DNA from: Flavobacteriaceae bacterium
Lineage (GTDB): Bacteria > Bacteroidota > Bacteroidia > Flavobacteriales > Weeksellaceae
Assembly (NCBI GenBank): GCA_018260565.1
Contig: JAGLAZ010000006.1
Location: 1 to 64,000, forward strand
Direction of reading: 5' to 3'
DNA length: 64,000 nucleotides
Position numbers and translations under genes: made by a program. This document shows, one piece after another, positions 34,482 to 42,802 of this stretch (position 1 is its first letter; every line of letters starts with the position of its first letter). Below the pieces are notes generated by a model that worked only from the letters and a program-made list of their open reading frames with translations, did no database searches and was not told where the DNA came from.

Positions 34482-35867
34482 ATGCAGCGCCTTCGCTATT
34501 CTAAGTTTTTTAAACCAGGAATATTATTCATAGATGCAGTTTTAATAAGTGTTTTTCTGTATTTTCAAGAAGAATTTCCAGATGAAAGCAATATTTTAAT
34601 TTTTTTTAAGGCCAATACCTTATCATTTATTTGCCTTGGATTATTAATTTGGTTTTTGATTGCAGCCAGCTTAATAGTCTATCAAGTTCAGAGGCAACTT
34701 CTTTATTCCCAGTATGTTGCTAAGTGGTTTCAGCAAATTTTTCTTTTTGGATTGTTTCTTTTTTTGATAAAACATTACGGTAATCATAATCCGAATTCTA
34801 AGGGTTTACTATTCCCTTATATTTACAGTTCATTTTTATTTCTAGCTTATAAAACAGCTTTATTTTATGGGGTAAAAAGGATGCGATCTTCAGGGATTAA
34901 TATTAGAAATGTTCAGCTTTTAGGTAGAGAAGAAGGCATAGTAAGGTTAAAAACAACTTTTGAAGACCAGAAAAACTTCGGCTATTTTATTCAAGATGTT
35001 CAGTCAGATTTTGTTTCTATGGACAAACTTATCCAAATATGGAGGGAAAAAGGTATTCATAGTATTTTTATATCAGATAATTGGCTTCAGAATAAGGAAT
35101 TTTATCATAATTTTTTTCATGCGGCATATGATGACGGGGTGGTAGTTCATATAGTGCCTTCTATGGCAGGATACCCCATTTTAGAGCATGAGATTTCGTA
35201 TTTCGAGTCACAGCCTATTTTAATTCGAGCCAAATTTCCTTTAGAACGCCTATCCAATAAATTGCTTAAGCGGACTTTTGATTTACTTTTCAGTGCAACA
35301 TTCTTACTTGTTATTGGATGGTGGTTGCTGCCGCTTATATCGCTAATTATTTACGTAAAAGATAATCAGAATCCTTTATATTTTCAAAAAAGATTTGGTA
35401 AAAACTTTAAACCATTTTATTGCATAAAATTCCGAACAATGCGCACCTGTGCGGCTACACCAGCATGTACTACTCAAAGAAATGACCCAAGAATAACCTC
35501 CTTGGGAAAATTTTTAAGAAAATATAGTTTAGATGAATTTCCTCAATTTATTAATGTTTTAGCAGGGCATATGTCTATCGTAGGTCCACGTCCTCACATG
35601 ACCTTGGTGGATGAGGATTACCGGGCCCAAATTCCTTTATATGCCGTCCGAAGTAAAGTAAAACCTGGTATTACAGGTCTAGCACAGGTATCAGGTTTGC
35701 GTGGGGATGGTGATGCTGGAGAAGATCCTGATAAAATGCTGGAACGGATGTCCCAGCGTATCATGGCAGATCAATTTTATATTAAAAATTGGACTTTATT
35801 CCTAGACCTGAGTATAATAGTAAGGACATTTTTCCAACTGCTTAAAGGAGATAATGATGCCTTTTAA
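34482..35867 (+). CDS. polyprenyl-phosphate sugar transferase (WcaJ-type)
   Basis: A 461-residue membrane enzyme that starts surface polysaccharide synthesis by moving a sugar-phosphate onto undecaprenyl phosphate. Four N-terminal helices (about 12-130) precede a Rossmann-like middle region and the bacterial sugar transferase domain (about 260-460): LKRTFDLLFS, the reentrant helix, FYCIKFRTMR, KFLRKYSLDEFPQFINVLAG and MSIVGPRPHM, then KPGITGLAQVSGLRGD. The catalytic Asp-Glu pair in LDEFPQ is present. Product sugar unknown. It is probably cotranscribed with queE although unrelated by pathway; a flippase and a glycosyltransferase lie 10 kb away. Confidence 0.92.
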   Translation: MQRLRYSKFFKPGILFIDAVLISVFLYFQEEFPDESNILIFFKANTLSFICLGLLIWFLIAASLIVYQVQRQLLYSQYVAKWFQQIFLFGLFLFLIKHYGNHNPNSKGLLFPYIYSSFLFLAYKTALFYGVKRMRSSGINIRNVQLLGREEGIVRLKTTFEDQKNFGYFIQDVQSDFVSMDKLIQIWREKGIHSIFISDNWLQNKEFYHNFFHAAYDDGVVVHIVPSMAGYPILEHEISYFESQPILIRAKFPLERLSNKLLKRTFDLLFSATFLLVIGWWLLPLISLIIYVKDNQNPLYFQKRFGKNFKPFYCIKFRTMRTCAATPACTTQRNDPRITSLGKFLRKYSLDEFPQFINVLAGHMSIVGPRPHMTLVDEDYRAQIPLYAVRSKVKPGITGLAQVSGLRGDGDAGEDPDKMLERMSQRIMADQFYIKNWTLFLDLSIIVRTFFQLLKGDNDAF

Positions 35868-35883
35868 AATTTAAAAATAAATA

Positions 35884-35912
35884 TTGAACTTAAATTTTTA
35901 GCTGTAATTTAG
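35884..35912 (+). promoter_or_regulatory. weak candidate promoter of the mlaE-like gene
   Basis: TTG (35884-35886), 18 bases, then TAATTTAG, one mismatch from TAnnTTTG, ending 4 bases before the ATG. Spacing and one base are off; low confidence. Confidence 0.3.
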
Positions 35913-35916
35913 CCTA

Positions 35917-36669
35917 ATGTTAAAAAGATTGCTTACCTCCGTAGGGGATTACATACTTCTGTTAGGCAAAAGTCTGCGGAGACCACAAAAATCAGCGGTA
36001 TTTTGGAAAATCTTTATTCGAGAAATCAATGATTTGGGTGTCAATTCTTTTGGTTTAGTACTCTTTACTTCAGTATTTGTGGGCGCTGTGGTGGCATTGC
36101 AGATGTATAATAATTTTAGCGCGGCTACCATTCCTATACCATTAAACTTTATAGGATATGCCACCAAGGTTGTTTTAATATTAGAATTTTCCCCTACCAT
36201 TATTTCGGTGATTTTGGCTGGAAAAGTAGGGTCTTATATTGCATCCAGTATAGGCACTATGAGGGTAACTGAGCAAATAGATGCCTTAGATATTATGGGT
36301 GTCAATTCTGCGAATTTCCTTATAACTCCCAAAATCTTGGCGTGTATTTTATTTAATCCTATTCTGATAGCGATATCTATTTTTGCTGGAATCTGGGGTG
36401 GGTATATGGCTGGAGTGGCTACGGGAAACTGGTCCAAAGCAGACTTTATTACTGGTCTCCAAATGTATATGCCTACCTATTTCATTACTTATGCATTCCT
36501 TAAAACAGTCATTTTCGCATTTCTTATTGCATCAGTTCCTAGTTATTTTGGTTATAATGTTAAAGGTGGTTCGCTAGAGGTAGGTAGAGCCAGTACTCAG
36601 GCCGTAGTGTGGACTATCGTAGCTGTTATCATTTCAAATCTTATCCTCACTCAATTATTTTTAGCCTAA
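35917..36669 (+). CDS. mlaE: MlaE-like ABC transporter permease
   Basis: A 250-residue permease of the MlaE/YrbE family, the membrane part of the phospholipid transporter that keeps outer-membrane lipid asymmetry. Five to six helices and the family segments FTSVFVGAVVALQMYNNFS, GYATKVVLILEFSPTIISVILAGKVG, RVTEQIDALDIMGVNSANFL and GNWSKADFITG are present. The next gene is its ATPase (ATG overlapping this stop as TAATG). The substrate-binding MlaD homologue is encoded elsewhere in the window, at 49.2 kb. Confidence 0.92.
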   Translation: MLKRLLTSVGDYILLLGKSLRRPQKSAVFWKIFIREINDLGVNSFGLVLFTSVFVGAVVALQMYNNFSAATIPIPLNFIGYATKVVLILEFSPTIISVILAGKVGSYIASSIGTMRVTEQIDALDIMGVNSANFLITPKILACILFNPILIAISIFAGIWGGYMAGVATGNWSKADFITGLQMYMPTYFITYAFLKTVIFAFLIASVPSYFGYNVKGGSLEVGRASTQAVVWTIVAVIISNLILTQLFLA

Positions 36670-37481
36670 TGATAGAAATTAAAGATTTAAGGAAAGAGTT
36701 TGATGGGGTAGAAGTCCTCAAAGGAATTACTACCACTTTTGAAACCGGAAAATGTAATTTAGTCATTGGCCAATCTGGTTCTGGTAAAACCGTATTTTTA
36801 AAATGTCTACTTAATGTTTTTGATCCCAATGGAGGAAATATTCTCTTCGATGGAAGAGATATGGTACATATGAATCGCCAAGACAAGCAAAAACTCCGTT
36901 TAGAAATTGGGACGGTATTTCAGGGAAGTGCCCTTTTTGATAGTATGACAGTGGAACAAAACATCAGTTTTCCACTTGATATGTTTACAAATCTCACTTT
37001 ACGGGAAAAAAAGAAACGGGTAAAGGCGGTTATCGGAAGAGTTCATTTAGAAAAAGCCAATAATAAATTCCCTTCTGAAATTTCTGGAGGTATGCAAAAG
37101 CGGGTTGCCATAGCTAGAGCGATAGTGAATAACCCTCGGTATCTCTTTTGTGATGAACCTAATAGCGGTTTGGATCCCTATACCTCGCATGTTATAGATG
37201 ATTTATTAATGGAAATTACACAAGAGTACAATACCACCACCGTAATTAATACCCATGACATGAATTCTGTGATGACTATAGGAGAAAAAATCCTGTATTT
37301 ACGCCATGGAGTGAAAGAATGGGAAGGTAATAAAGAAATTGTGATGACTGCAAGCAACGATAATTTGTTAGATTTTGTGTATTCCAGTGAAATTTTTAAA
37401 GAACTTCGTCAGTATCTATTGTTAAATAATAAAACAAGTATTCAAAGTTCACATCCCGAAAACTCTTCGTATGAAAAATAA
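36669..37481 (+). CDS. mlaF: MlaF-like ABC transporter ATPase
   Basis: A 270-residue ATPase that powers the MlaE permease. Walker A GQSGSGKTVFL, the signature SGGMQKRVAIAR, Walker B YLFCDEPNSGLDP and the switch His in NTHDMNSV are all present. The ATG at 36669 (MIEIKDLRKEFDG) overlaps the permease stop by one base, the usual coupled arrangement; in-frame codons further upstream only copy permease sequence. The C-terminus overlaps the start of the next gene by 11 bases. Confidence 0.93.
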   Translation: MIEIKDLRKEFDGVEVLKGITTTFETGKCNLVIGQSGSGKTVFLKCLLNVFDPNGGNILFDGRDMVHMNRQDKQKLRLEIGTVFQGSALFDSMTVEQNISFPLDMFTNLTLREKKKRVKAVIGRVHLEKANNKFPSEISGGMQKRVAIARAIVNNPRYLFCDEPNSGLDPYTSHVIDDLLMEITQEYNTTTVINTHDMNSVMTIGEKILYLRHGVKEWEGNKEIVMTASNDNLLDFVYSSEIFKELRQYLLLNNKTSIQSSHPENSSYEK

Positions 37482-38115
37482 GATATTACTTTCCTTAATA
37501 CATGCTGCATTAGGATTAATACCTCTACAGACAGCCTACGCGCAAGTCACTTTTTCAGCAAAGGCACATGCTGCATTCCCTGCAAAAACTGCTAGCTGGA
37601 AAGAATTTACTACGGTTATTGGTACCGCTAAAGAATCCTCTGGAAAAAATATAACAGGTTTTAATGCGGGAATTTCTGCAAGGATAGATTTGCCAAAAAG
37701 CTTATTCCTTATGCCAGAGGTTTATTTTACACAATTTAAAAACGAGTACGCACCTATTTCTTCAAGTAATAATACCTCTATTACAATTGATTATAATCGT
37801 CTGGATGTTCCAGTCTTGCTAGGATATAGGGTATTAGGTAAACAAGCTGGAGTATTTTTTGGTCCTGTGGCCAGTGTAGATTTAGCTCAAACTTCATCCA
37901 TAAAAAGTTTTTCAGAAGTAAAAGAATCTAAAGATGTTTCCTGGGGCTTCCAAATAGGAGCTGAAGCTAGGATTAAAAAAATTATTATAGATGCTCGTTA
38001 TGAATCTTCTTTTTCCAAAGATCAAAGAAAATTTATTGGCACGCTCACCTCTGCGCAAATTCAATATGACTATCGGCCAAGTATTTTTTTGGTAGGATTA
38101 GGTTATGAATTTTAA
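37471..38115 (+). CDS. outer-membrane beta-barrel (PorT-like/OMP_b-brl) protein
   Basis: A 214-residue exported protein: a signal peptide ending at AYAQ, then eight or so amphipathic strands (GFNAGISARIDLP, SLFLMPEVYFTQF, YNRLDVPVLLGYR, WGFQIGAEARIKK, IIIDARYESSF) ending with an aromatic residue (VGLGYEF), typical of small outer-membrane barrels of the PorT/OMP_b-brl family. Its start overlaps the end of mlaF, so it is probably cotranscribed with the lipid transporter. Specific role unknown. Confidence 0.82.
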   Translation: MKNKILLSLIHAALGLIPLQTAYAQVTFSAKAHAAFPAKTASWKEFTTVIGTAKESSGKNITGFNAGISARIDLPKSLFLMPEVYFTQFKNEYAPISSSNNTSITIDYNRLDVPVLLGYRVLGKQAGVFFGPVASVDLAQTSSIKSFSEVKESKDVSWGFQIGAEARIKKIIIDARYESSFSKDQRKFIGTLTSAQIQYDYRPSIFLVGLGYEF

Positions 38116-38133
38116 TTATAGAAGATGAAATAT

Positions 38134-38165
38134 GGCGCAAAATTTTGTGCCTTATTTATTTTTTA
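38134..38165 (+). terminator. bidirectional-looking terminator between barrel gene and PhoD-type gene
   Basis: GGCGCAAAATTTTGTGCC forms a nearly self-complementary hairpin (one G-U), followed by a T-rich run. It ends the mlaE-mlaF-barrel operon and overlaps the end of the convergent phosphatase gene. Confidence 0.7.
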
Positions 38166-39502
38166 TAAGTAAGATCTTGTGCCAGGATTATTTTGTTCCA
38201 AATCTTTTCACCTTTTTTGTTAAAGAGTTCCAAACTTAGGCTCCTGGTTTTTTCTTTGCCGCTAAATCCCAATATGCCAAATGCCTGCTCGGTAAATAGA
38301 CTTCCTTGCACTCGGTTTAAATTGTTTTCTTGCTGCGCAGTTTTTCCTGCGGCTCCAGATGTGAGAGGTGAAACCGTCCAGTCATATAAAGGATATGCTC
38401 CAGGACGCTGAAGCTGGCTCAACTCAGAAAAATGCCTATCCCCAGAAAGGAAGATTACCCCTTCTATTTTTTCTTTATCTATCGTTTCTAGAAGCCAATT
38501 TCTTTCTTCTTCATAGGTACTGTAATTTTCAAAAACAGCTGCAGTATTTAAAACCTGTCCACCTATTACAATAATTTTAAAAGTAAATGTGCTACTCACC
38601 AGATTATCTATAAGCCATTGTTTTTGTTTTTCACCTAATATGCTGCGTTCACCTGTTTGTCTTTTATTTGGAGATTTAAAAAACCTATTATCCAATAAGA
38701 AAAATTGAGCATCACCCCAATTGAAAGTAGTATAAATGCCTTGACTTTGCTCTATACCCTCTCCAAAAGTTTTATTGGGCCAAAAGTCTTTGAAGGCTTT
38801 TTGGGTAACATGTTTTAAATAAAAACTTCTGTCAGAATCATTCGTACCAAAATCATGATCGTCCCAAATGGCAAAATGTTGGCCGGTTTGTAATAATTTT
38901 TGAAGTTGGGGTGTTCTTCTCATATCGTTGTAGCGATGATAAATCCCAGAAGGAGAATCCCAGTCAGCTTCCCTTAAATAGATATTATCTCCACCCCAGA
39001 TAGTAATATCAGGACTCTTCGTTGCTATTGCATTAAATATTTCATAATCAGACCCATACGGAATACCAGGTCTATCAAATTCTGACTCATTAATGTAAGC
39101 ACAACTTCCAAAAGCTATCTTAAAATCCGGAGCATTCTCTCGCCACTGCCATAATTTTTTTGTGTTAAATTGGTAGGGAAAAACGGCAGGGATATTTTTC
39201 TCCTCTGTGATATTGTACTGATATTGTGTGCCGGGTTTAAGATTTGGGATACTTATTTTTTGCCCACCTGAGTCTGCATCATCTTGTGAAAAAGGAATAC
39301 ATTTCGGTATAGACTGGTTCCTACCTTCTTTATAGCTAAGGCAATATTTTCCCGGCATCTTCATATCTACCCAAATGGCTACTTCTGTCATTTCTGCATA
39401 ACCAAGCATAGGACCCGCAGCTATTAGAGAAGATTGGCCTAAGACTGATATATTTATTAAAATTAATAAGGCAAATAACCGGTAAATGATATGCATCTTC
39501 AT
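38156..39502 (-). CDS. alkaline phosphatase D (PhoD-type) family protein
   Basis: A 448-residue exported metallo-phosphoesterase. A signal peptide (ALLILINISVLGQ) is followed by an N-terminal Ig-like part and the PhoD-type catalytic domain: FGSCAYINES, IWGGDNIYLRE, FAIWDDHDFGTND and VIFLSGDRHFSEL supply the Asp, Asn and His ligands for the metals. PhoD enzymes hydrolyse phosphate mono- and diesters; the actual substrate is unknown. It stands alone, convergent with the mla operon. Confidence 0.88.
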   Translation of the reverse strand: MKMHIIYRLFALLILINISVLGQSSLIAAGPMLGYAEMTEVAIWVDMKMPGKYCLSYKEGRNQSIPKCIPFSQDDADSGGQKISIPNLKPGTQYQYNITEEKNIPAVFPYQFNTKKLWQWRENAPDFKIAFGSCAYINESEFDRPGIPYGSDYEIFNAIATKSPDITIWGGDNIYLREADWDSPSGIYHRYNDMRRTPQLQKLLQTGQHFAIWDDHDFGTNDSDRSFYLKHVTQKAFKDFWPNKTFGEGIEQSQGIYTTFNWGDAQFFLLDNRFFKSPNKRQTGERSILGEKQKQWLIDNLVSSTFTFKIIVIGGQVLNTAAVFENYSTYEEERNWLLETIDKEKIEGVIFLSGDRHFSELSQLQRPGAYPLYDWTVSPLTSGAAGKTAQQENNLNRVQGSLFTEQAFGILGFSGKEKTRSLSLELFNKKGEKIWNKIILAQDLTYKK

Positions 39503-39571
39503 TTTCTTTCAAAAATAATTTAGATTTATGATTCTATTATCATTGTGAATAAAAGATAACCTAGTAAAACT

Positions 39572-41209
39572 TTACTTAAAATCTAATATACTGCTGATCC
39601 CAAGAATTCCCGTCTTGCTGTAGGCCCGTAAAACGGCTGCATTAAGTTTATTATTATTTTTCTGAATAGATATTTGGTGGGAAGTAGCATCTCTTGGAAG
39701 TAATTCATAGTCCCATGAATTTCCATATTTCAAATAAAGAATGTAACCGGCGGGTTTTTGTTTATATAGATCTGTCCAGCGTATTTGTAAAAATTGTCCC
39801 TTATTTTCAGAAGAGATTTTTGGTGCAGGTAGAATTTCTTTATTTAGCCATGGGAACTCTGGAATAAGAGCGGGTTTTTGGTAAAAATTATTTTTTAGGG
39901 CTTCGGAAAGTTTTGGATTTTTAAATAAGCCTTCGTAGCTCCAATGTATTAGCCCTGGGTTGGTTTTCATGTTTTCCCGCACATTACGAATTTCCCTTTG
40001 AATCTCTGTGCTGCGATCTGATACTTTTACTTCCACTGTGTTGATCCCTGGCCATAGGTATCTACCTTTGTAGTTTTCATTAATCCACCATTTAAGAAGT
40101 GCAGGGAAAGGTTGTCCTTTAGAATCCATCGGCCAATAGAGCTGAGGCGCGAAATAATCAACCCAGCCTTCGTTTAGCCATAGTTTTGCATCAGCAAATA
40201 GAGCGTCATATTGTGATGTTCCTACAATACCGGCTGGCTGTCCGGCTTTCCAGATACCGAAAGGACTTATGCCAAATTTTACTTCTGGTTTGAGCGCTTT
40301 TATTTCATCATATACCTTTTTAACAAAGGAATTTACATGTCCTCGACGCCAGTCGGCACGCGAAAGAGTACCACCTGATTTTAGGTAGATTTTCCAGCTT
40401 TCATCATCTGGAAAATCTTTTCCATTATTATACTCTTGATATGGATAGAAATAATCATCAAAGTGAAGCCCATCAATATCGTATCGGCTTACTAAATCTT
40501 TTACAACAGCCGTAACATGCTCTTTTGTAGCTTGGAGTGCCGGATTCAGCCAATACATACCGTTTTTAAGCTTTAATACAAGTTCTGGTTTTTTATATAC
40601 GATACTGTTTGGGTTAGGCTGTCCGCCTTGAGTATGGTGAGCACGGTAGGGATTTAACCATACATGCAACTCTATATTTCTTTTATGAGCCTCGCTAATC
40701 CAAAATTGCAAAGGATCGTAAAATGGTTCTGGAGCCTTCCCCGTAGTTCCCATCAGGTAGGAAGACCAAGGCTCTAATTTGCTCGCATAAAGGGCATCTG
40801 ATGCTGGTCGCACTTGAAATATTACAGCATTGATATTCAAAGTTTGAAGATAATCCAGCATTTCAATAGCTTCATGTTTTTGCTGTGCTACGCTCAGTGT
40901 ATTTTTTGATGGCCAATTGATATTTGCTACCGTGGCTACCCAGACGCCTCGAAACTCTCGTTCTACTTCAGGAAGTTGTTTTAAAATTGCAAATTCTTTG
41001 GCTTGTTGTTCCGGAGTAATGCTAGAATTAGAATTGCCAGCCGTATTCTTGCTAAGAATTTCAACTGATTTAGTTTGGGATGGTTTAGATTTTTGTTTTG
41101 ATATTTTGGTAGCTTCCTTTTTTTGAACTGACTGACATTGCCACATTCCTAAACTTAACAGCATTAAGAAGGATATTTTTGCGTTCATCTTATAAATCTG
41201 GAACTTCAT
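39572..41209 (-). CDS. glycoside hydrolase-like lipoprotein (GHL10/DUF187)
   Basis: A 545-residue lipoprotein: signal MNAKISFLMLLSLGMWQCQ with Cys in a lipobox-like context. The ATG at 41209 or the one seven codons later (41188) both keep this signal. The catalytic region (about 75-430) matches the GHL10 family, TIM-barrel glycosidase-like proteins of uncertain substrate: REFRGVWVATVANINWP, NAVIFQVRPASDALY, ELHVWLNPYRAH, GLHFDDYFYPY and KFGISPFGIW. The C-terminal part looks like a small Ig-like beta domain. Relatives are suspected to act on cell-wall or polysaccharide glycans. Next to a PhoD-type phosphatase. Confidence 0.87.
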   Translation of the reverse strand: MKFQIYKMNAKISFLMLLSLGMWQCQSVQKKEATKISKQKSKPSQTKSVEILSKNTAGNSNSSITPEQQAKEFAILKQLPEVEREFRGVWVATVANINWPSKNTLSVAQQKHEAIEMLDYLQTLNINAVIFQVRPASDALYASKLEPWSSYLMGTTGKAPEPFYDPLQFWISEAHKRNIELHVWLNPYRAHHTQGGQPNPNSIVYKKPELVLKLKNGMYWLNPALQATKEHVTAVVKDLVSRYDIDGLHFDDYFYPYQEYNNGKDFPDDESWKIYLKSGGTLSRADWRRGHVNSFVKKVYDEIKALKPEVKFGISPFGIWKAGQPAGIVGTSQYDALFADAKLWLNEGWVDYFAPQLYWPMDSKGQPFPALLKWWINENYKGRYLWPGINTVEVKVSDRSTEIQREIRNVRENMKTNPGLIHWSYEGLFKNPKLSEALKNNFYQKPALIPEFPWLNKEILPAPKISSENKGQFLQIRWTDLYKQKPAGYILYLKYGNSWDYELLPRDATSHQISIQKNNNKLNAAVLRAYSKTGILGISSILDFK

Positions 41210-41251
41210 AAAGGATTAATTTTTTCAAATAAGGGTAAAAATAGGGTAAAG

Positions 41252-41283
41252 AAAAAGCCGCTCCAAATGAAGCGGCTTTTATT
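41252..41283 (-). terminator. terminator of the DUF937-OmpA gene
   Basis: AAGCCGCT and AGCGGCTT form an 8-bp stem around CATTTGG (minus strand), flanked by A/T runs on both sides so it could work in either direction. It lies 16 bases after the stop codon at 41299. Confidence 0.85.
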
Positions 41284-41298
41284 CCTTGTTTTAGGAAT

Positions 41299-42594
41299 TT
41301 ATTTAGCTAAACGGATAGCCATTTTTCTGTCGGAAGCTCTTTCAGCATCTGATGCAGTAGCAGGTACTTTAGCGAATTCAGAACCGTAACCTTCAGCACC
41401 ATTAATTTGTGCAGCAGGAACACCTAATTTAATAAGTTCTGCTTTGATAAAATCTGCTCTCCCTTGAGATATTTTTTTGTTGGCATCTTTATCACCTACA
41501 TTATCTGTATAACCACCAATTCTAATTTTAGTATTAGGATAAGCTTTAAGGATTTCAGCAAGATTTTGAAGTTGAGTTTCAGATCCTGGAAGTAATTTAT
41601 CAGTTTTACCCATTTCGAAGTTAACATTATCAAAATCATACCAAGTAGATTTTAATGCATTGTCATCAGCAGCATTGTCATAACCTTTAGAACTAAGGAA
41701 AGAAACTAATTTAGATTCAAAACCACCTTCGTATCCTTTAATTTTTTTACCATTTACATCTACTTCAGTAGTTTTAGATTTGTCTATTGTAGCGGTAGTT
41801 TGTGTAACGGTCGTTTGCGCTTTTGTAGTATCCCCATCTTTTTGAACAGTAGTCACTGTATCAGAATTGGTCACTACATCTTTAGTTTTATTTTTGTTTA
41901 ATAACCACCAAGCAAGAATACCTAAAGCTAAAAGTGGAAGAAGCCATTTCCAAATGTTATTAGGTTTTTTACCTTGATCTACATGAGTGTGCCCAGTACG
42001 ATTTACATTTACTTGCTCGTCTTTACGAGTATCTTGATTGTTATTCATTGTATTAGTTGTTTGAGTTGTAGTAGTTTGATTTCCGAAAACATTTCCTAAT
42101 CCTAATCCAGCTAATGAAAGTCCTGCAGGAAGAATAGAAGAAATTATACCTCTTTGATCTCTTAAAATTCCAGAAACTTGATTTCTGTCCATATTATTAT
42201 CCGCAGCATATTTACCTAATGTGCCAAAAGTAGCACCTGTAACTGCTCCTAAAAGGCTATTTACTGTATCATTTTTTACTCCAGCAAAAGAAGAAACAGA
42301 TGATACAAGATCGTTCATTTTTCCACCAAATAATGTGCTAATAATGCCTCCAAGTACTGGAGTAGAAGCGTTACCTAATAGATTTCCAAGGAAACCTTGC
42401 TTAGGAGCAGCCATTACAGCATCTATTACTGAGGAATTATCTGCATTGTGAGCCATTGCTCCTACTACAGCAGGAATAAGACCACTAACGGCAGTACTGA
42501 TGCTAGATTCGGATTCTCCAAACTGAGATGCAGCCTGAGAAATTGTCGCAGGTCCAAGTTGGCCTTTGATTAGATCAATAAGATTTACTGACAT
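41299..42594 (-). CDS. DUF937-OmpA domain protein
   Basis: A 431-residue protein. Residues about 1-170 are DUF937 (YidB-like), repeated Gly/Ala-rich helices such as GQLGPATISQAASQFG and ALVNG-type LLGNASTPVLGGIIS. One hydrophobic helix follows (about 216-235, WLLPLLALGILAWWLL), then a Thr-rich linker and an OmpA domain (about 325-431) with the peptidoglycan-binding pattern IRIGGYTDNVGDKDAN ... SQGRADFIKAELIKLGV. There is no signal peptide before DUF937, so the single helix may anchor it with DUF937 inside and OmpA outside. Function unknown; a membrane-to-wall tether is plausible. Confidence 0.85.
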   Translation of the reverse strand: MSVNLIDLIKGQLGPATISQAASQFGESESSISTAVSGLIPAVVGAMAHNADNSSVIDAVMAAPKQGFLGNLLGNASTPVLGGIISTLFGGKMNDLVSSVSSFAGVKNDTVNSLLGAVTGATFGTLGKYAADNNMDRNQVSGILRDQRGIISSILPAGLSLAGLGLGNVFGNQTTTTQTTNTMNNNQDTRKDEQVNVNRTGHTHVDQGKKPNNIWKWLLPLLALGILAWWLLNKNKTKDVVTNSDTVTTVQKDGDTTKAQTTVTQTTATIDKSKTTEVDVNGKKIKGYEGGFESKLVSFLSSKGYDNAADDNALKSTWYDFDNVNFEMGKTDKLLPGSETQLQNLAEILKAYPNTKIRIGGYTDNVGDKDANKKISQGRADFIKAELIKLGVPAAQINGAEGYGSEFAKVPATASDAERASDRKMAIRLAK

Positions 42595-42615
42595 ATATTA
42601 GAATTTAATTTGGCT

Positions 42616-42623
42616 CAAAAATA
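42616..42623 (-). promoter_or_regulatory. candidate -7 box (TATTTTTG) of the DUF937-OmpA gene
   Basis: Exact TAnnTTTG match on the minus strand, 21 bases before the ATG. No TTG at the usual spacing. Confidence 0.4.
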
Positions 42624-42703
42624 GTGATTAATTAGCAATTTTTATGTAAGCAATATAAAAATTTAACAAATTATTTTTAAAATTCTCTAAAAATGCCCCA
42701 AAT

Positions 42704-42736
42704 AGGTTGGCCCGGATAGAGGCGACATCCTTTTTT
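42704..42736 (+). other. GC-rich block with short hairpin and T run
   Basis: In an AT-rich intergenic region the bases GGCCCGGATAGAGGCG (from 42709) stand out. GGAT (42714-42717) can pair with ATCC (42727-42730) around AGAGGCGAC, followed by TTTTTT. It is on the plus strand, opposite both flanking genes. It could be the end of a small RNA or a dispersed flavobacterial sequence; I cannot name it. Confidence 0.3.
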
Positions 42737-42802
42737 CTTGTTGAGGATTTACTCGCAAAGAAAAAATATAGAACGGATAAACGGAAATAGCTTCAAAAAT
42801 AA

